In this document: piece after piece, positions 19,053 through 28,949 of the stretch | Layout: the number at the start of each line of letters is the position of its first letter | Position numbering within the stretch: the first letter of the stretch is position 1 | From: an uncultured Bacteroides sp. | GTDB taxonomy: Bacteria > Bacteroidota > Bacteroidia > Bacteroidales > Bacteroidaceae | Assembly (NCBI GenBank): GCA_944321465.1 | Contig: CALULL010000009.1 | Span: 1 to 64,000, forward strand | Direction: 5' to 3' | Length of the DNA stretch: 64,000 nucleotides | Program-made: the position numbers and the translations under genes | Notes under the pieces: generated by a model | The model's input: only the letters and a program-made list of their open reading frames with translations | Told to the model about the DNA's origin: nothing | Databases searched by the model: none

Positions 19053-19083
19053 CGCGACATTAATAAAAGTATTACCAAGGAAA

Positions 19084-19172
19084 CACGTTCAAAAGAGCAC
19101 TCGCTGATGCGTATGGATTGTAGGGACGCAGAACTTCTGCAAAGCCAAGCAACCAATAGTTCGGCGAACGTG
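19084..19172 (+). ncRNA. Possible structured leader RNA of the transporter gene
   Basis: A 7-bp perfect inverted repeat, CACGTTC (19084-19090) and GAACGTG (19166-19172), would close a multi-helix domain. Inside are GCGT/ACGC (19110-19113 with 19126-19129) and the small hairpin GCAGAACTTCTGC (19128-19140); the last two overlap by two bases, so they compete or shift. The segment ends 22 nt before the start codon. I do not recognise a known riboswitch class; this is a structural hint only. Confidence 0.3.
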
Positions 19173-19194
19173 ACTTAAAAAAGAAAACTTAACT

Positions 19195-20859
19195 ATGGAT
19201 TGGTTAGAAAGTTTGCTATGGGATCCGGCGTCTGTTGCCCACATCGTCGCCTTGTATGCCTTTGTTATTTCTGTGGGCGTTCTATTGGGTAAAATCAAAA
19301 TCTTCGGTGTGTCGTTAGGCGTGACCTTCGTCCTTTTCACGGGCATTCTGATGGGACATTTCGGCTTTACTGGCGAAATACACATCATCCACTTCCTGCG
19401 CGACTTTGGTCTTATCCTGTTTGTTTATTGCATAGGTCTACAGGTGGGGCCGTCATTCTTCTCATCCTTTAAGAAAGGAGGAATGACCCTTAACATGCTG
19501 GCCGTTGCCATTGTGGTGCTCAACATCGTAGTGGCACTGGTCATCTATTATGCTTCTGCCGGTAGGGTCGATTTGCCCATGATGATAGGTATCCTCTATG
19601 GTGCCGTTACCAACACGCCCGGTCTTGGTGCCGCCCAAGAGGCACTGAACCAGCTGCACTACACGGGCGACCCAATCGCCTTGGGTTATGCTTGTGCCTA
19701 CCCACTCGGCGTGATTGGCATCATCGGCTCAATGATTGTTATCCGCTACATCTGCCGCGTAAACCTGACCAAGGAGGATGAAAGCGTGCGCAACGAAGAG
19801 ACCGATGTCAAGCACCAGCCACACATGCTGCAACTGGAGGTGCACAATGATGCCCTCGAAGGAAAGACCCTGTCACAACTGCGCAATTTCCTGGGACGAC
19901 CCATCGTCTGCTCCCGCCTGAGGCACGACGGACACGTGTGCATCCCCAAATCCGACACCGCCTTCCACGTGGGAGACCAACTGTTTGTGGTCTGCACAGA
20001 AGAGGATGCCCCCGCCGTAGTTGCCTTCATTGGAAAAGAAATAGAAATGGACTGGGAAAAACAAGACCTGCCCATGGTGTCGCGCCGCATCCTTGTGACG
20101 AAATCGGAAATCAACGGAAGAAGACTTGGCAGCCTGCACCTGCGCGACGTGTACGGGGTTAACGTGACTCGCGTCAACCGTTCGGGTGTCGACCTCTTTG
20201 CCGACCCCAACCTGATACTCCAGGTTGGCGACCGCGTTATGGTGGTAGGCCAGCAAGATGCTGTAGAACGAGTGGCCAATGTCTTAGGCAATCAGCTGAA
20301 GAGACTGGACGCTCCCAACATTGTGACAATCTTTGTCGGCATTCTGTTCGGTATCATTCTGGGAAGCCTGCCTTTCGCATTCCCGGGAATGCCGACACCC
20401 GTGAAGCTGGGTCTGGCTGGAGGTCCGCTGGTCGTAGCCATTCTTATCGGGCGGTTCGGACATAAGCTGAAACTCGTTACCTACACCACCATGAGCGCCA
20501 ACCTGATGCTGCGCGAAGTCGGCATCGTGCTTTTCCTTGCCAGCGTGGGCATCGAGGCCGGCCAACAGTTCGTGCAGACAGTCGTCGAGGGCGACGGTCT
20601 GCTCTACGTAGGCTACGGTTTCCTGATAACCATCATACCCCTGCTCATTGTCGGCATTGTTGCCCGCCTCTACTTGAAGGTGAACTATTTCACGCTGACG
20701 GGCCTCATTGCCGGCAGCACCACCGACCCCCCTGCACTGGCCTATGCCAACCAGAACTCGGGCAACAATGCTCCGTCGGTAGGTTATTCCACAGTGTATC
20801 CTCTTACCATGTTCCTGCGTATCTTGGCAGGACAGATGATATTGCTGACCATGATGTAA
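19195..20859 (+). CDS. Aspartate:alanine antiporter-like transporter (AspT/YbjL/YidE family)
   Basis: A 554-residue inner-membrane transporter. Two AspT/YidE-YbjL membrane domains (about residues 10-190 and 378-554) flank a cytoplasmic pair of RCK_C/TrkA-C domains (about 205-370). The repeated motifs [12 protein letters not shown] near 142 and [11 protein letters not shown] near 515 are the family's duplicated substrate-site signatures. Related proteins move dicarboxylates or amino acids, but the substrate cannot be read from sequence. It is preceded by a strong promoter and long leader, and followed by a bidirectional terminator. Confidence 0.9.
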   Translation: MDWLESLLWDPASVAHIVALYAFVISVGVLLGKIKIFGVSLGVTFVLFTGILMGHFGFTGEIHIIHFLRDFGLILFVYCIGLQVGPSFFSSFKKGGMTLNMLAVAIVVLNIVVALVIYYASAGRVDLPMMIGILYGAVTNTPGLGAAQEALNQLHYTGDPIALGYACAYPLGVIGIIGSMIVIRYICRVNLTKEDESVRNEETDVKHQPHMLQLEVHNDALEGKTLSQLRNFLGRPIVCSRLRHDGHVCIPKSDTAFHVGDQLFVVCTEEDAPAVVAFIGKEIEMDWEKQDLPMVSRRILVTKSEINGRRLGSLHLRDVYGVNVTRVNRSGVDLFADPNLILQVGDRVMVVGQQDAVERVANVLGNQLKRLDAPNIVTIFVGILFGIILGSLPFAFPGMPTPVKLGLAGGPLVVAILIGRFGHKLKLVTYTTMSANLMLREVGIVLFLASVGIEAGQQFVQTVVEGDGLLYVGYGFLITIIPLLIVGIVARLYLKVNYFTLTGLIAGSTTDPPALAYANQNSGNNAPSVGYSTVYPLTMFLRILAGQMILLTMM

Positions 20860-20891
20860 ACGTGTAGCAGGACTGATAGAGACACACGACA

Positions 20892-20925
20892 AAACCCCGA
20901 AAGCCTCCACTGGCCTTCGGGGTTT
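20892..20925. terminator. Bidirectional terminator between convergent genes
   Basis: AACCCCGAAAGCC (20893-20905) pairs with GGCCTTCGGGGTT (20912-20924) with one mismatch. Flanking A and T residues suit both strands. It separates the transporter (plus) from the ABC-F gene (minus). Confidence 0.85.
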
Positions 20926-20981
20926 ATTATGCCCGCGATTATAACCTGCCTTGCACACACATGCCGGGCAACAGGGCACGG

Positions 20982-22655
<1,674 letters not shown>

Positions 22656-22703
22656 CTAGGCGGAAAGTTCTGCCATTCAGCCCCATTCGCGGCAAACAGG
22701 GCG

Positions 22704-22711
22704 CAAAGATA
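22704..22711 (-). promoter_or_regulatory. -7 box for the ABC-F gene
   Basis: On the minus strand TATCTTTG, 94 bp upstream of the ATG. A GTTG at 22732-22735 gives a 20-bp spacing, close to consensus. Confidence 0.55.
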
Positions 22712-22869
22712 CGCATTTTTGACTTACGGGGCAACAAGCCGCCCTGCCCGGACGACGGGCACCCGAGGGCTGCTTGGCACCGTCCCGGCCTGCCGCAGAG
22801 CCTGCCCTCTGCCAGTCGCTGCCCCAGCACGAGCCGCAAGGCGGCCACCGCGACACCCGCCGACGGGCA

Positions 22870-22957
22870 AAGGTATGCCCCCCGACAGACAAAGGTGTGC
22901 CCGCTACAGGGCAAAGGGAAGCCCGCCCGGGAGCAGAGGTTCGCTCCCAAGCGGGCC
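22870..22957. repeat. 22-bp repeat array C (4 units)
   Basis: Units begin at 22870 (AAGGTATGCC), 22892 (AAGGTGTGCC), 22914 (AAGGGAAGCC) and 22936 (GAGGTTCGCT), exactly 22 bp apart. The first three are each preceded by CA, giving CAAAGG at 22-bp steps. The third-unit tail GCCCGCCCGGGAGCA (22921-22935) is identical to one in array B. Confidence 0.82.
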
Positions 22958-22979
22958 CAAAGCAGCCGTCCGGCAGGCA

Positions 22980-24062
22980 TCAGAACGTGTAGCTGTAGTC
23001 CATGCCCTGCCCGGGCTGTACCAGCAGATTGGTGACGCGGAAGTTTATCTTCCCCTCGCCCTGGTAGTCCTTGGGGAAGCGCACACGGATGGTGTGGCGG
23101 CTCTGAGGCTCGATGGTGTACGTGCGGAAGTACTCAAAAGACTTGTCGTGCTCCGTCTTCTTCAGGTGGAAGGGAAAATCGGAGGTGTTCTGCAACGTGA
23201 TGGTGCAACTGCCCTCGCCGCGCTGCACGTCGACCACCTGCACCGACTTCTCGAACAGCTCGTGCAGCCACTTCTCTTCGCCGATGAGCAGGTCTCTTAT
23301 CCACACGATGGTCCGCCGGTTGTCCAAAGCCTCGCGTATGCCTGCCAGCGAACGCTCACTGGCCAGTACGAGGGTCATAACGCGGTGCTCGCCCTTGTAG
23401 AAGTCAAAGTCCATGCCGATGGGATTGTGCACGTCGCTGTTGCCCAGCATCGTCAGCCCCTTCTCCAGGCACCAGCGATGCGCCTCGGGAAAGTAGTCTA
23501 TGCCGTTGGCCACCTCTATGCCGTCCATCCACCCGTTGTCGTATATTTCGGTATGTTCGTCCCACCACAGGGTCGTGTCCGGCTGCTGGCTGTCCCAGCC
23601 CGGGTGGTTCCAGAAGATGAAAGCGTCCTGTTTGTCGGCCTCGCCAAAGGAGTCGTGCCAGTCCTTTTGGTCGAGCGGGTTGCAGTCGGCAAGGAAAATG
23701 GCATTGAAGTGCCCCGGAGCCATCGAGCGGGTTATCTCGCTTCCGCGTATCAGCAGGATGCCGCTTTTGCGGGCTGCCTCCTCGGCTATCTCGTAGGAAC
23801 GCCCGTGATGTCCCGTCACGTCCTTGTGGGGGCGGTACTCGATGTGCTCGGTCAGCGCAATGGCATCCAGTCCCTCGCGCCACGCTTCGTCCACACGCAC
23901 GGTGGGCCACACCCGCCCGTCGGAATAGACCGTGTGCATGTGGAAGTCGCACTTCAGCGTCGTGTATCCTCCCAAGTCGGGGACATGGATTTCGTTTCTC
24001 ACCTGGGCTTGCCCCGTCAGGGCCAAGCCTGTGGCCAGTAAGGCCAGAAGTAATCTTTTCAT
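22980..24062 (-). CDS. Exported PHP-domain phosphodiesterase (Sb-PDE-like)
   Basis: A 360-residue secreted protein. The signal peptide spans residues 1-20 (ending TGQAQ). The PHP metallohydrolase domain shows CDFHMHTVYSDG near residue 38, LTEHIEYRP near 69, RGSEITR near 107, FWNHPGW near 149 and GNSDVH near 207. These His/Asp sets bind the catalytic metals. The family is annotated Sb-PDE after a Sphingobium organophosphate phosphodiesterase, but the natural substrate here is unknown. I chose the ATG at 24062 because it begins the signal peptide; the frame continues upstream without sense. Confidence 0.85.
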   Translation of the reverse strand: MKRLLLALLATGLALTGQAQVRNEIHVPDLGGYTTLKCDFHMHTVYSDGRVWPTVRVDEAWREGLDAIALTEHIEYRPHKDVTGHHGRSYEIAEEAARKSGILLIRGSEITRSMAPGHFNAIFLADCNPLDQKDWHDSFGEADKQDAFIFWNHPGWDSQQPDTTLWWDEHTEIYDNGWMDGIEVANGIDYFPEAHRWCLEKGLTMLGNSDVHNPIGMDFDFYKGEHRVMTLVLASERSLAGIREALDNRRTIVWIRDLLIGEEKWLHELFEKSVQVVDVQRGEGSCTITLQNTSDFPFHLKKTEHDKSFEYFRTYTIEPQSRHTIRVRFPKDYQGEGKINFRVTNLLVQPGQGMDYSYTF

Positions 24063-24247
24063 CGTCGTTTTGTTCTGTTTGGGTTTAATATCAACGGCGC
24101 AAAAGAACGAAAAGGATGTGACGTTTCTGTGTAAGACGCATGACATTGGTTAGACACCTCCGCAGCTACCGGGCACCCGCACGGAGCAAAAGCAGAGGCT
24201 GAGGACGAATTTCCACCGCTTATGCCCGGCACATAGAGAAAAAGCCC

Positions 24248-24255
24248 TAACTTTG
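24248..24255 (+). promoter_or_regulatory. -7 box for the choloylglycine hydrolase gene
   Basis: TAACTTTG, 38 bp before the ATG at 24294. No TTTG is visible at the -33 position. Confidence 0.5.
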
Positions 24256-24293
24256 TATGTGTTAACACGAAGTGTCACTCAAAATACCCGAAC

Positions 24294-25385
24294 ATGAAAC
24301 TCAAAGACTTGCTAATCATCCCAGCAGCGGCAGCCGCCACAATGGCCGCGACACCCCTGCCCGCAGAAGCCTGTACCGGCATTACGCTTACGGCCAAAGA
24401 CAGTGCCTGCATACTGGCCCGCACGATAGAATGGGGCGGCAGCGAACTGAACAGCCAATACGTCGTCGTGCCGCGAGGGTACCGGCAGACGGCCCTACTG
24501 CCGGGTGGAGCGACGGGCGGACTCGACATGACGGCACGCTACGGCTACGTGGGCCTGTCGGTAGAGCAAGAACAGTTTGTGGCCGAAGGCCTCAACGAAG
24601 CCGGGTTCAGTGCCGGGCTGTTCTACTTCCCCGGCTACGGACAGTACGAGACCTACAACCCCGCCCTGAAGGCCCGAACCGTGTCCGACCTGCAACTGGT
24701 GGCCTGGTTGCTGGGCAGCTTTGCCACAGTAGAAGAGGCCATAAAGGGCCTGCACGAGGTGCACGTGGTAGGCATCGACCCCAGAGCATCGACCGTACAC
24801 TGGCGGCTGGCCGACACCACAGGCCGACAAGTGGTGCTTGAGATTGTAGAAGGGCAGCTGCGCTTCTACGAAAACCGACTCGGGGTGCTGACCAACTCGC
24901 CGGGCTTCGACTGGCAACTGACGAACCTGAACAACTACGTCAACCTGTTTCCCGGCCCGGCCCAGGAGAAAGTCATGGGCGGACTGACGCTGAAGGCTTT
25001 CGGTGCGGGCAGCGGCATGTTGGGGCTTCCGGGTGATGTCACGCCGCCCTCACGGTTCGTGCGTGCGGCGTTCTATCAGACCACCGCTCCGCAACAGGCC
25101 ACCGCACGACAGGCCGTGTTGCAGGCATTCCAGATACTGAACAACTTCGACATCCCCACCGGAGTGGAATTTGCCGAGGGCAAGGTGCCTTGCAACATTC
25201 CCAGTGCTACACAATGGACCTCGGCCACCGACAGCAAAAACCGCGTCATATACTATCGCACGATGTACGACAGCCGCATACGGAGCATCGATCTGAGCAG
25301 GATTGACTTTGGCTCCGTCGCCTACCGAGCCACGCCGCTCGACAAGGACAAGAGCCAGCCCATCGAGCCGGTCGTCATCGACTAA
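24294..25385 (+). CDS. Choloylglycine hydrolase family protein, possible bile salt hydrolase
   Basis: A 363-residue Ntn-hydrolase (linear amide C-N hydrolase). The signal sequence ends at Ala26, so maturation would expose Cys27 (CTGITL) as the N-terminal nucleophile. Other expected residues are present: Arg in ARTIEW near 43, Asn in NEAGFSAG near 103, Asn in LTNSPGF near 201, Arg in PSRFVRAAF near 258. The Gram-positive BSH motif has Asp where this has Glu, as in Bacteroides homologues. Bile salt deconjugation in the periplasm is plausible, but penicillin-V acylase or acyl-homoserine lactone activity cannot be excluded. Confidence 0.87.
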   Translation: MKLKDLLIIPAAAAATMAATPLPAEACTGITLTAKDSACILARTIEWGGSELNSQYVVVPRGYRQTALLPGGATGGLDMTARYGYVGLSVEQEQFVAEGLNEAGFSAGLFYFPGYGQYETYNPALKARTVSDLQLVAWLLGSFATVEEAIKGLHEVHVVGIDPRASTVHWRLADTTGRQVVLEIVEGQLRFYENRLGVLTNSPGFDWQLTNLNNYVNLFPGPAQEKVMGGLTLKAFGAGSGMLGLPGDVTPPSRFVRAAFYQTTAPQQATARQAVLQAFQILNNFDIPTGVEFAEGKVPCNIPSATQWTSATDSKNRVIYYRTMYDSRIRSIDLSRIDFGSVAYRATPLDKDKSQPIEPVVID

Positions 25386-25405
25386 GCCCTTTCCCCAATG
25401 CACGG

Positions 25406-25458
25406 CAAGAGCAGCACGTTGCCCTCCCCGACCCCGTTCAGGCAGCTTGCTGCTCTTG
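25406..25458. terminator. Inverted repeat between convergent genes
   Basis: CAAGAGCAGCA (25406-25416) and TGCTGCTCTTG (25448-25458) are an 11-bp perfect inverted repeat. The right arm lies inside the last codons of the MATE gene. It probably terminates the hydrolase transcript and perhaps the opposing one; there is no T run. Confidence 0.45.
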
Positions 25459-26829
25459 TCGTTTCATCTCGGACAGCACGCTGCACGTCAGCGGCACGGC
25501 CAGACAGAACGTCAGGCAGTCGGCCACCGCCTGACACATCTCCACCCCTTGCAGGCCAAGCAAACGGGGCAATATAAATATAAGGGGGATAAAAAACAAG
25601 CCTTGCCGTGCCGACGACAGGATGGTTGCCCGCACAGACTTGCGTATGGTCTGTAGCATCATGTTGCTGATGATTACCCACGCTCCCAGCGGATAGGCTA
25701 TGAACTGCCAGCGCAAGGCATCGGCTCCCACGGCAATCACCTCGGGGTCGCCGCGACGGAAGAGGGACACAATCTCCTCGGCATAGCCCATGCCCAGCAC
25801 CGTACACGCCAACAGGAAGCAAAAACCCACCTGCACACAGAACCAAAAGCCCTGGCGCACCCGCCCATAGAGCTTCGCACCATAGTTGAAACCGCACACC
25901 GGCTGGAAGCCTTGCCCGAAGCCTATGAGGAAAGAGTTGGTGAACATGCCGATACGGCTCACGATGGACATCCCCGCTATGGCCGCGTCGCCGTAGACAC
26001 CGGCGGCTACGTTGAGCAGAATAGTAGAGAGGCTGGCCAGCCCCTGACGCATCAGCGAGGGAGTGCCACCGCTGATAATCTCGCGCACAAAAGCCCACGA
26101 CGGGGTAAAGTTGCTCGTCCGGATAGGGATGTTGCCCCCACGACGGCACATCAGGAGTAGCAGGACGAAGCTGCACAACTGGCTCAGCACCGTGGCAAGT
26201 GCGGCCCCCGTAACGCCCATGCCGAAAGTGAAAATGAACAGAGGGTCCAGTCCCACGTTGATGACGGCCCCAGACACAATGCCCACCATCCCGTAGAGGG
26301 CGTTGCCTTGGAAGCGTATCTGGTTGTTGAGCACCAGCGAAGCCGTCATAAAGGGAGCACCCAGCAGAATTATACCAAGATAACGCTCCGTATAGGGCAA
26401 TATGGTAGGCGTAGAGCCAAGTGCTACAGACAAAGGCGTAAGGAAGGCCAGTCCCACCACGGCCAGCAACACCCCTGCTCCGAAGGCAAAAAAGAAACCC
26501 GTGGCTGCCATGCGCCCTGCCGCATCTGCCTCGCGAGCACCCAGCTTGCGCGAAATGAAGTTGCCCGAACCATGCCCGAAGAAAAATCCAATGGCCTGAA
26601 TGATCGACATGACGGAGAAGACAATGCCCACAGAGGCAGTGGACTGCGTATTGATTTTGCCCACAAAGTACGTGTCGGCCATGTTGTAGAACGACGTTAC
26701 CAGCATACTGATGATGGTCGGCACAGCCAGCGTCAGTATGAGGCGACGGACTGGACGGGTCGTCAGCACCGTGAAGTTGTCTTTGGCGCGGTGCGGGTGG
26801 CGGTGATGCAGGTGGAAGAGACTATGCAT
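25438..26829 (-). CDS. MATE family efflux transporter with His-rich N-terminus
   Basis: A 463-residue multidrug and toxin extrusion family antiporter with about 12 membrane helices. The family features VPTIISMLVTSFYNMADTYF (near 31-50), GHGSGNFISR, and the second-half GFGQGFQPVCGFNYGA are present. It is the last gene of the binding-protein/permease/ATPase operon; its start overlaps the ATPase stop by 8 bp. The cytosolic N-terminus holds a run of histidines (HSLFHLHHRHPHR). The exported substrate is unknown; in this operon it may handle a metal or cofactor by-product (inference). Confidence 0.9.
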   Translation of the reverse strand: MHSLFHLHHRHPHRAKDNFTVLTTRPVRRLILTLAVPTIISMLVTSFYNMADTYFVGKINTQSTASVGIVFSVMSIIQAIGFFFGHGSGNFISRKLGAREADAAGRMAATGFFFAFGAGVLLAVVGLAFLTPLSVALGSTPTILPYTERYLGIILLGAPFMTASLVLNNQIRFQGNALYGMVGIVSGAVINVGLDPLFIFTFGMGVTGAALATVLSQLCSFVLLLLMCRRGGNIPIRTSNFTPSWAFVREIISGGTPSLMRQGLASLSTILLNVAAGVYGDAAIAGMSIVSRIGMFTNSFLIGFGQGFQPVCGFNYGAKLYGRVRQGFWFCVQVGFCFLLACTVLGMGYAEEIVSLFRRGDPEVIAVGADALRWQFIAYPLGAWVIISNMMLQTIRKSVRATILSSARQGLFFIPLIFILPRLLGLQGVEMCQAVADCLTFCLAVPLTCSVLSEMKRQEQQAA

Positions 26830-27889
26830 GATGGTCGTCGCTGTCGGTATGGCGGTGGGGTTCGTCTATCAGTTTCTCTGACCGCAGGCAATCCAGCAGG
26901 GCTGCAATGTCAGTAACCCGCCGGTCACCCCGTCCCTGTATATGCACCACGTAGTCGCCGCCCGTGCGCAAGCTGCCCGCGTCGATACTGACGGGCACGT
27001 CCTCCACATCGCGCCCGGCCAGTACGCCGTTGCGTTGCAATGCCTTGCGCACCATAGCATACCGCTGCCCGTGTCCTACGAGCCTGACGCGGCTGGCATA
27101 GTCGGCCTCGATGCGAAACAGCCCCGTCTCCAAATCGAAAGCGATGCCCTTGCGGGCGAAAAAGCGGCTCAGACTGCCGTCGAGGGCAAGGTCCTCGGGC
27201 GTGCCCGTGGCAATGCCCCCGCCCTTGTCCATCAGCCATATCTTGTCGGCTATCTGCAAGGCCAGTTCCAGGTCGTGCGTAGACAGGAAGATGGTCTTCC
27301 CCTCGCTGCGGCTGAGGTGGTGCAGCAGCCGCATGATTTCCACCTTGCTCGGAAAGTCGAGGAAGGCCGTCGGTTCGTCAAGGAAGATGACGGGAGTCTC
27401 CTGCGCCAGAGCCTTGGCTATCATCACCTTCTGCCGCTCGCCGTCGCTCAGGGCGTGCACCATGCGCCGCGCCATGTGCCCGATACCCACCAGGCCGAGC
27501 GACCGCTCCACCACGCGGCGGTCCTCCCCCGACAGGCTTCCCCAAAAACCTGTGTAAGGACTGCGCCCCAAGGCAACAAGTTCGTGCACCTGCATGTTGC
27601 GCACCTCGCACTTGTCCGTCAACACCACGCCGACGATGCGTGCCAGCCGCCGGTCACTGTAGGTCTCTATCTCGCGCCCGCCGATGCGGATGCTCCCCGC
27701 CAGCTTGGGCTGGAAGGCAGCCAGTGTGCGCAGCAGGGTGGACTTGCCCGCGCCGTTGGCCCCCAGCAGGCACGTCAGTTCGCCCCCGCCTATGTCGGCA
27801 CTGATGCCGCTGGCCACTACCTTGGCCTGCCCCCTGCGCCCCGGGTAGCCTATGGCCAGGTCTGTGAGGTTTATCATCGTGCTACTCAT
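26822..27889 (-). CDS. FecE/BtuD-type ABC transporter ATPase with C-terminal extension
   Basis: A 355-residue ATPase of an iron-siderophore, heme or cobalamin importer. Walker [10 protein letters not shown] is at 43-51, signature LSDGERQ near 147, Walker B VIFLDEP near 166, and switch STHD follows. About 100 residues follow the normal end of the domain and finish in a His/Asp tail (DEPHRHTDSDDHHA). The ATG at 27889 overlaps the permease stop by 8 bp; ATG 27877 (MINLTDL) is an alternative. Operon order is binding lipoprotein, permease, this ATPase, MATE. Confidence 0.9.
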   Translation of the reverse strand: MSSTMINLTDLAIGYPGRRGQAKVVASGISADIGGGELTCLLGANGAGKSTLLRTLAAFQPKLAGSIRIGGREIETYSDRRLARIVGVVLTDKCEVRNMQVHELVALGRSPYTGFWGSLSGEDRRVVERSLGLVGIGHMARRMVHALSDGERQKVMIAKALAQETPVIFLDEPTAFLDFPSKVEIMRLLHHLSRSEGKTIFLSTHDLELALQIADKIWLMDKGGGIATGTPEDLALDGSLSRFFARKGIAFDLETGLFRIEADYASRVRLVGHGQRYAMVRKALQRNGVLAGRDVEDVPVSIDAGSLRTGGDYVVHIQGRGDRRVTDIAALLDCLRSEKLIDEPHRHTDSDDHHA

Positions 27890-28949
27890 CCGCGTCGTCC
27901 CCCTTTCTCCTTTTAAATAATACCGAAGCCACGACAGGCGCACCCACAAGTGCCGTCACCGAGTTGACAGGCAATGCACCCTCCAGCCCCGGCAGGCGTG
28001 CTATGAGGTTGCAGGCCAATGCCAAGGCCGACCCCGCCAGCAGCGTGGCGGGCATGAGTACACGGTGGTCGGACGTGCGGAACAGCCCCCGGCACAAATG
28101 CGGCACGGCCAGCCCGATGAACATCACCGGCCCGCAATAAGCCGTGACGATAGCTACCAGCACCCCGGCACACGTGATGACCAGCAAACGGGCGCGACGC
28201 ACGTTCAGTCCCAGATTACGAGCGTAGCCGCCCCCCAGCAGCAACAGGTTGAGTGTCTTGACGAGCAGCATCGAAGCAGGCAACAACACACACATGATGC
28301 CAACGAACAGCATCACCTGTCCTCCCGACACCCGCGCAAAGCTGCCCAGCCCCCAGATGACGTAGGCACGGATGTCCTCCTCCACGCTGAAGAACTTCAA
28401 CACACCGATAATAGCACTGGCCACGTAGCCTATCATAACGCCGATGATGAGCAGCGTAACGTTGCCCCGCACCTTCATGGCCACATAGGCTATCAACGCC
28501 ATGACAGCCAGCGCACCCACAATGGCCGCCACCGACAGCGACAGCTCGCCCACGTAGCCCAGACGGCTGAGAGCCACGCCTCCCACCGCGCCCGACAGCA
28601 GCACCACGCACGCCACTCCCAGGCTGGCCCCCGAACTGACGCCCAGTATCGAAGGGTCGGCCAGCGGGTTGCGAAACACCGTCTGCATCTGCAGTCCGCT
28701 CACCGCCAGACCAGCACCCGCCACAAGAGCCGTCAAGGCCTGGGGCACGCGCGACTTCCACACGATGTTGCCCCACACGCCGGGCAGCCCCTCGTCGTCG
28801 CCCCACAGGATGCGCCACACGGCCTCCACCGGGATGGCCACCGAGCCCAGCACCAGATTGAGCAGGAAGAACACCCCGATGACCACCATCAGCCCCGCCA
28901 GCAGCAACGCCGCCGGACGGCTACCCTCACGCGCCTCCCCCCTCATCAT
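27882..28949 (-). CDS. FecCD-family ABC transporter permease
   Basis: A 355-residue BtuC/FecCD-type permease with about ten membrane helices. Family signatures are RVPQALTALVAGAGLAVSGL near 69, FRNPLADPSILGVSSGA near 92, and the late MFIGLAVPHLCRGLF segment near 283 that touches the ATPase. It imports a ferric chelate, heme or corrinoid into the cytoplasm. The start overlaps the binding-protein stop by 4 bp (ATGA), showing tight coupling. Confidence 0.93.
   Translation of the reverse strand: MMRGEAREGSRPAALLLAGLMVVIGVFFLLNLVLGSVAIPVEAVWRILWGDDEGLPGVWGNIVWKSRVPQALTALVAGAGLAVSGLQMQTVFRNPLADPSILGVSSGASLGVACVVLLSGAVGGVALSRLGYVGELSLSVAAIVGALAVMALIAYVAMKVRGNVTLLIIGVMIGYVASAIIGVLKFFSVEEDIRAYVIWGLGSFARVSGGQVMLFVGIMCVLLPASMLLVKTLNLLLLGGGYARNLGLNVRRARLLVITCAGVLVAIVTAYCGPVMFIGLAVPHLCRGLFRTSDHRVLMPATLLAGSALALACNLIARLPGLEGALPVNSVTALVGAPVVASVLFKRRKGDDADE

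Larger units (their letters stand above)
18879..19194. other. 316-bp divergent intergenic region
   Basis: The region holds the -7 box of the lipoprotein operon (18908-18915, minus), the AspT-type transporter promoter (19022-19052, plus) and that transporter's leader. The leader has a 7-bp inverted repeat CACGTTC (19084-19090) / GAACGTG (19166-19172). A 73-codon frame at 18957-19178 crosses the promoter and has no family character. Confidence 0.6.

Noticed and set aside
18957..19178. 73-residue basic peptide upstream of the transporter
   Set aside because: It crosses a strong promoter and would start before the transcription start; no family features.
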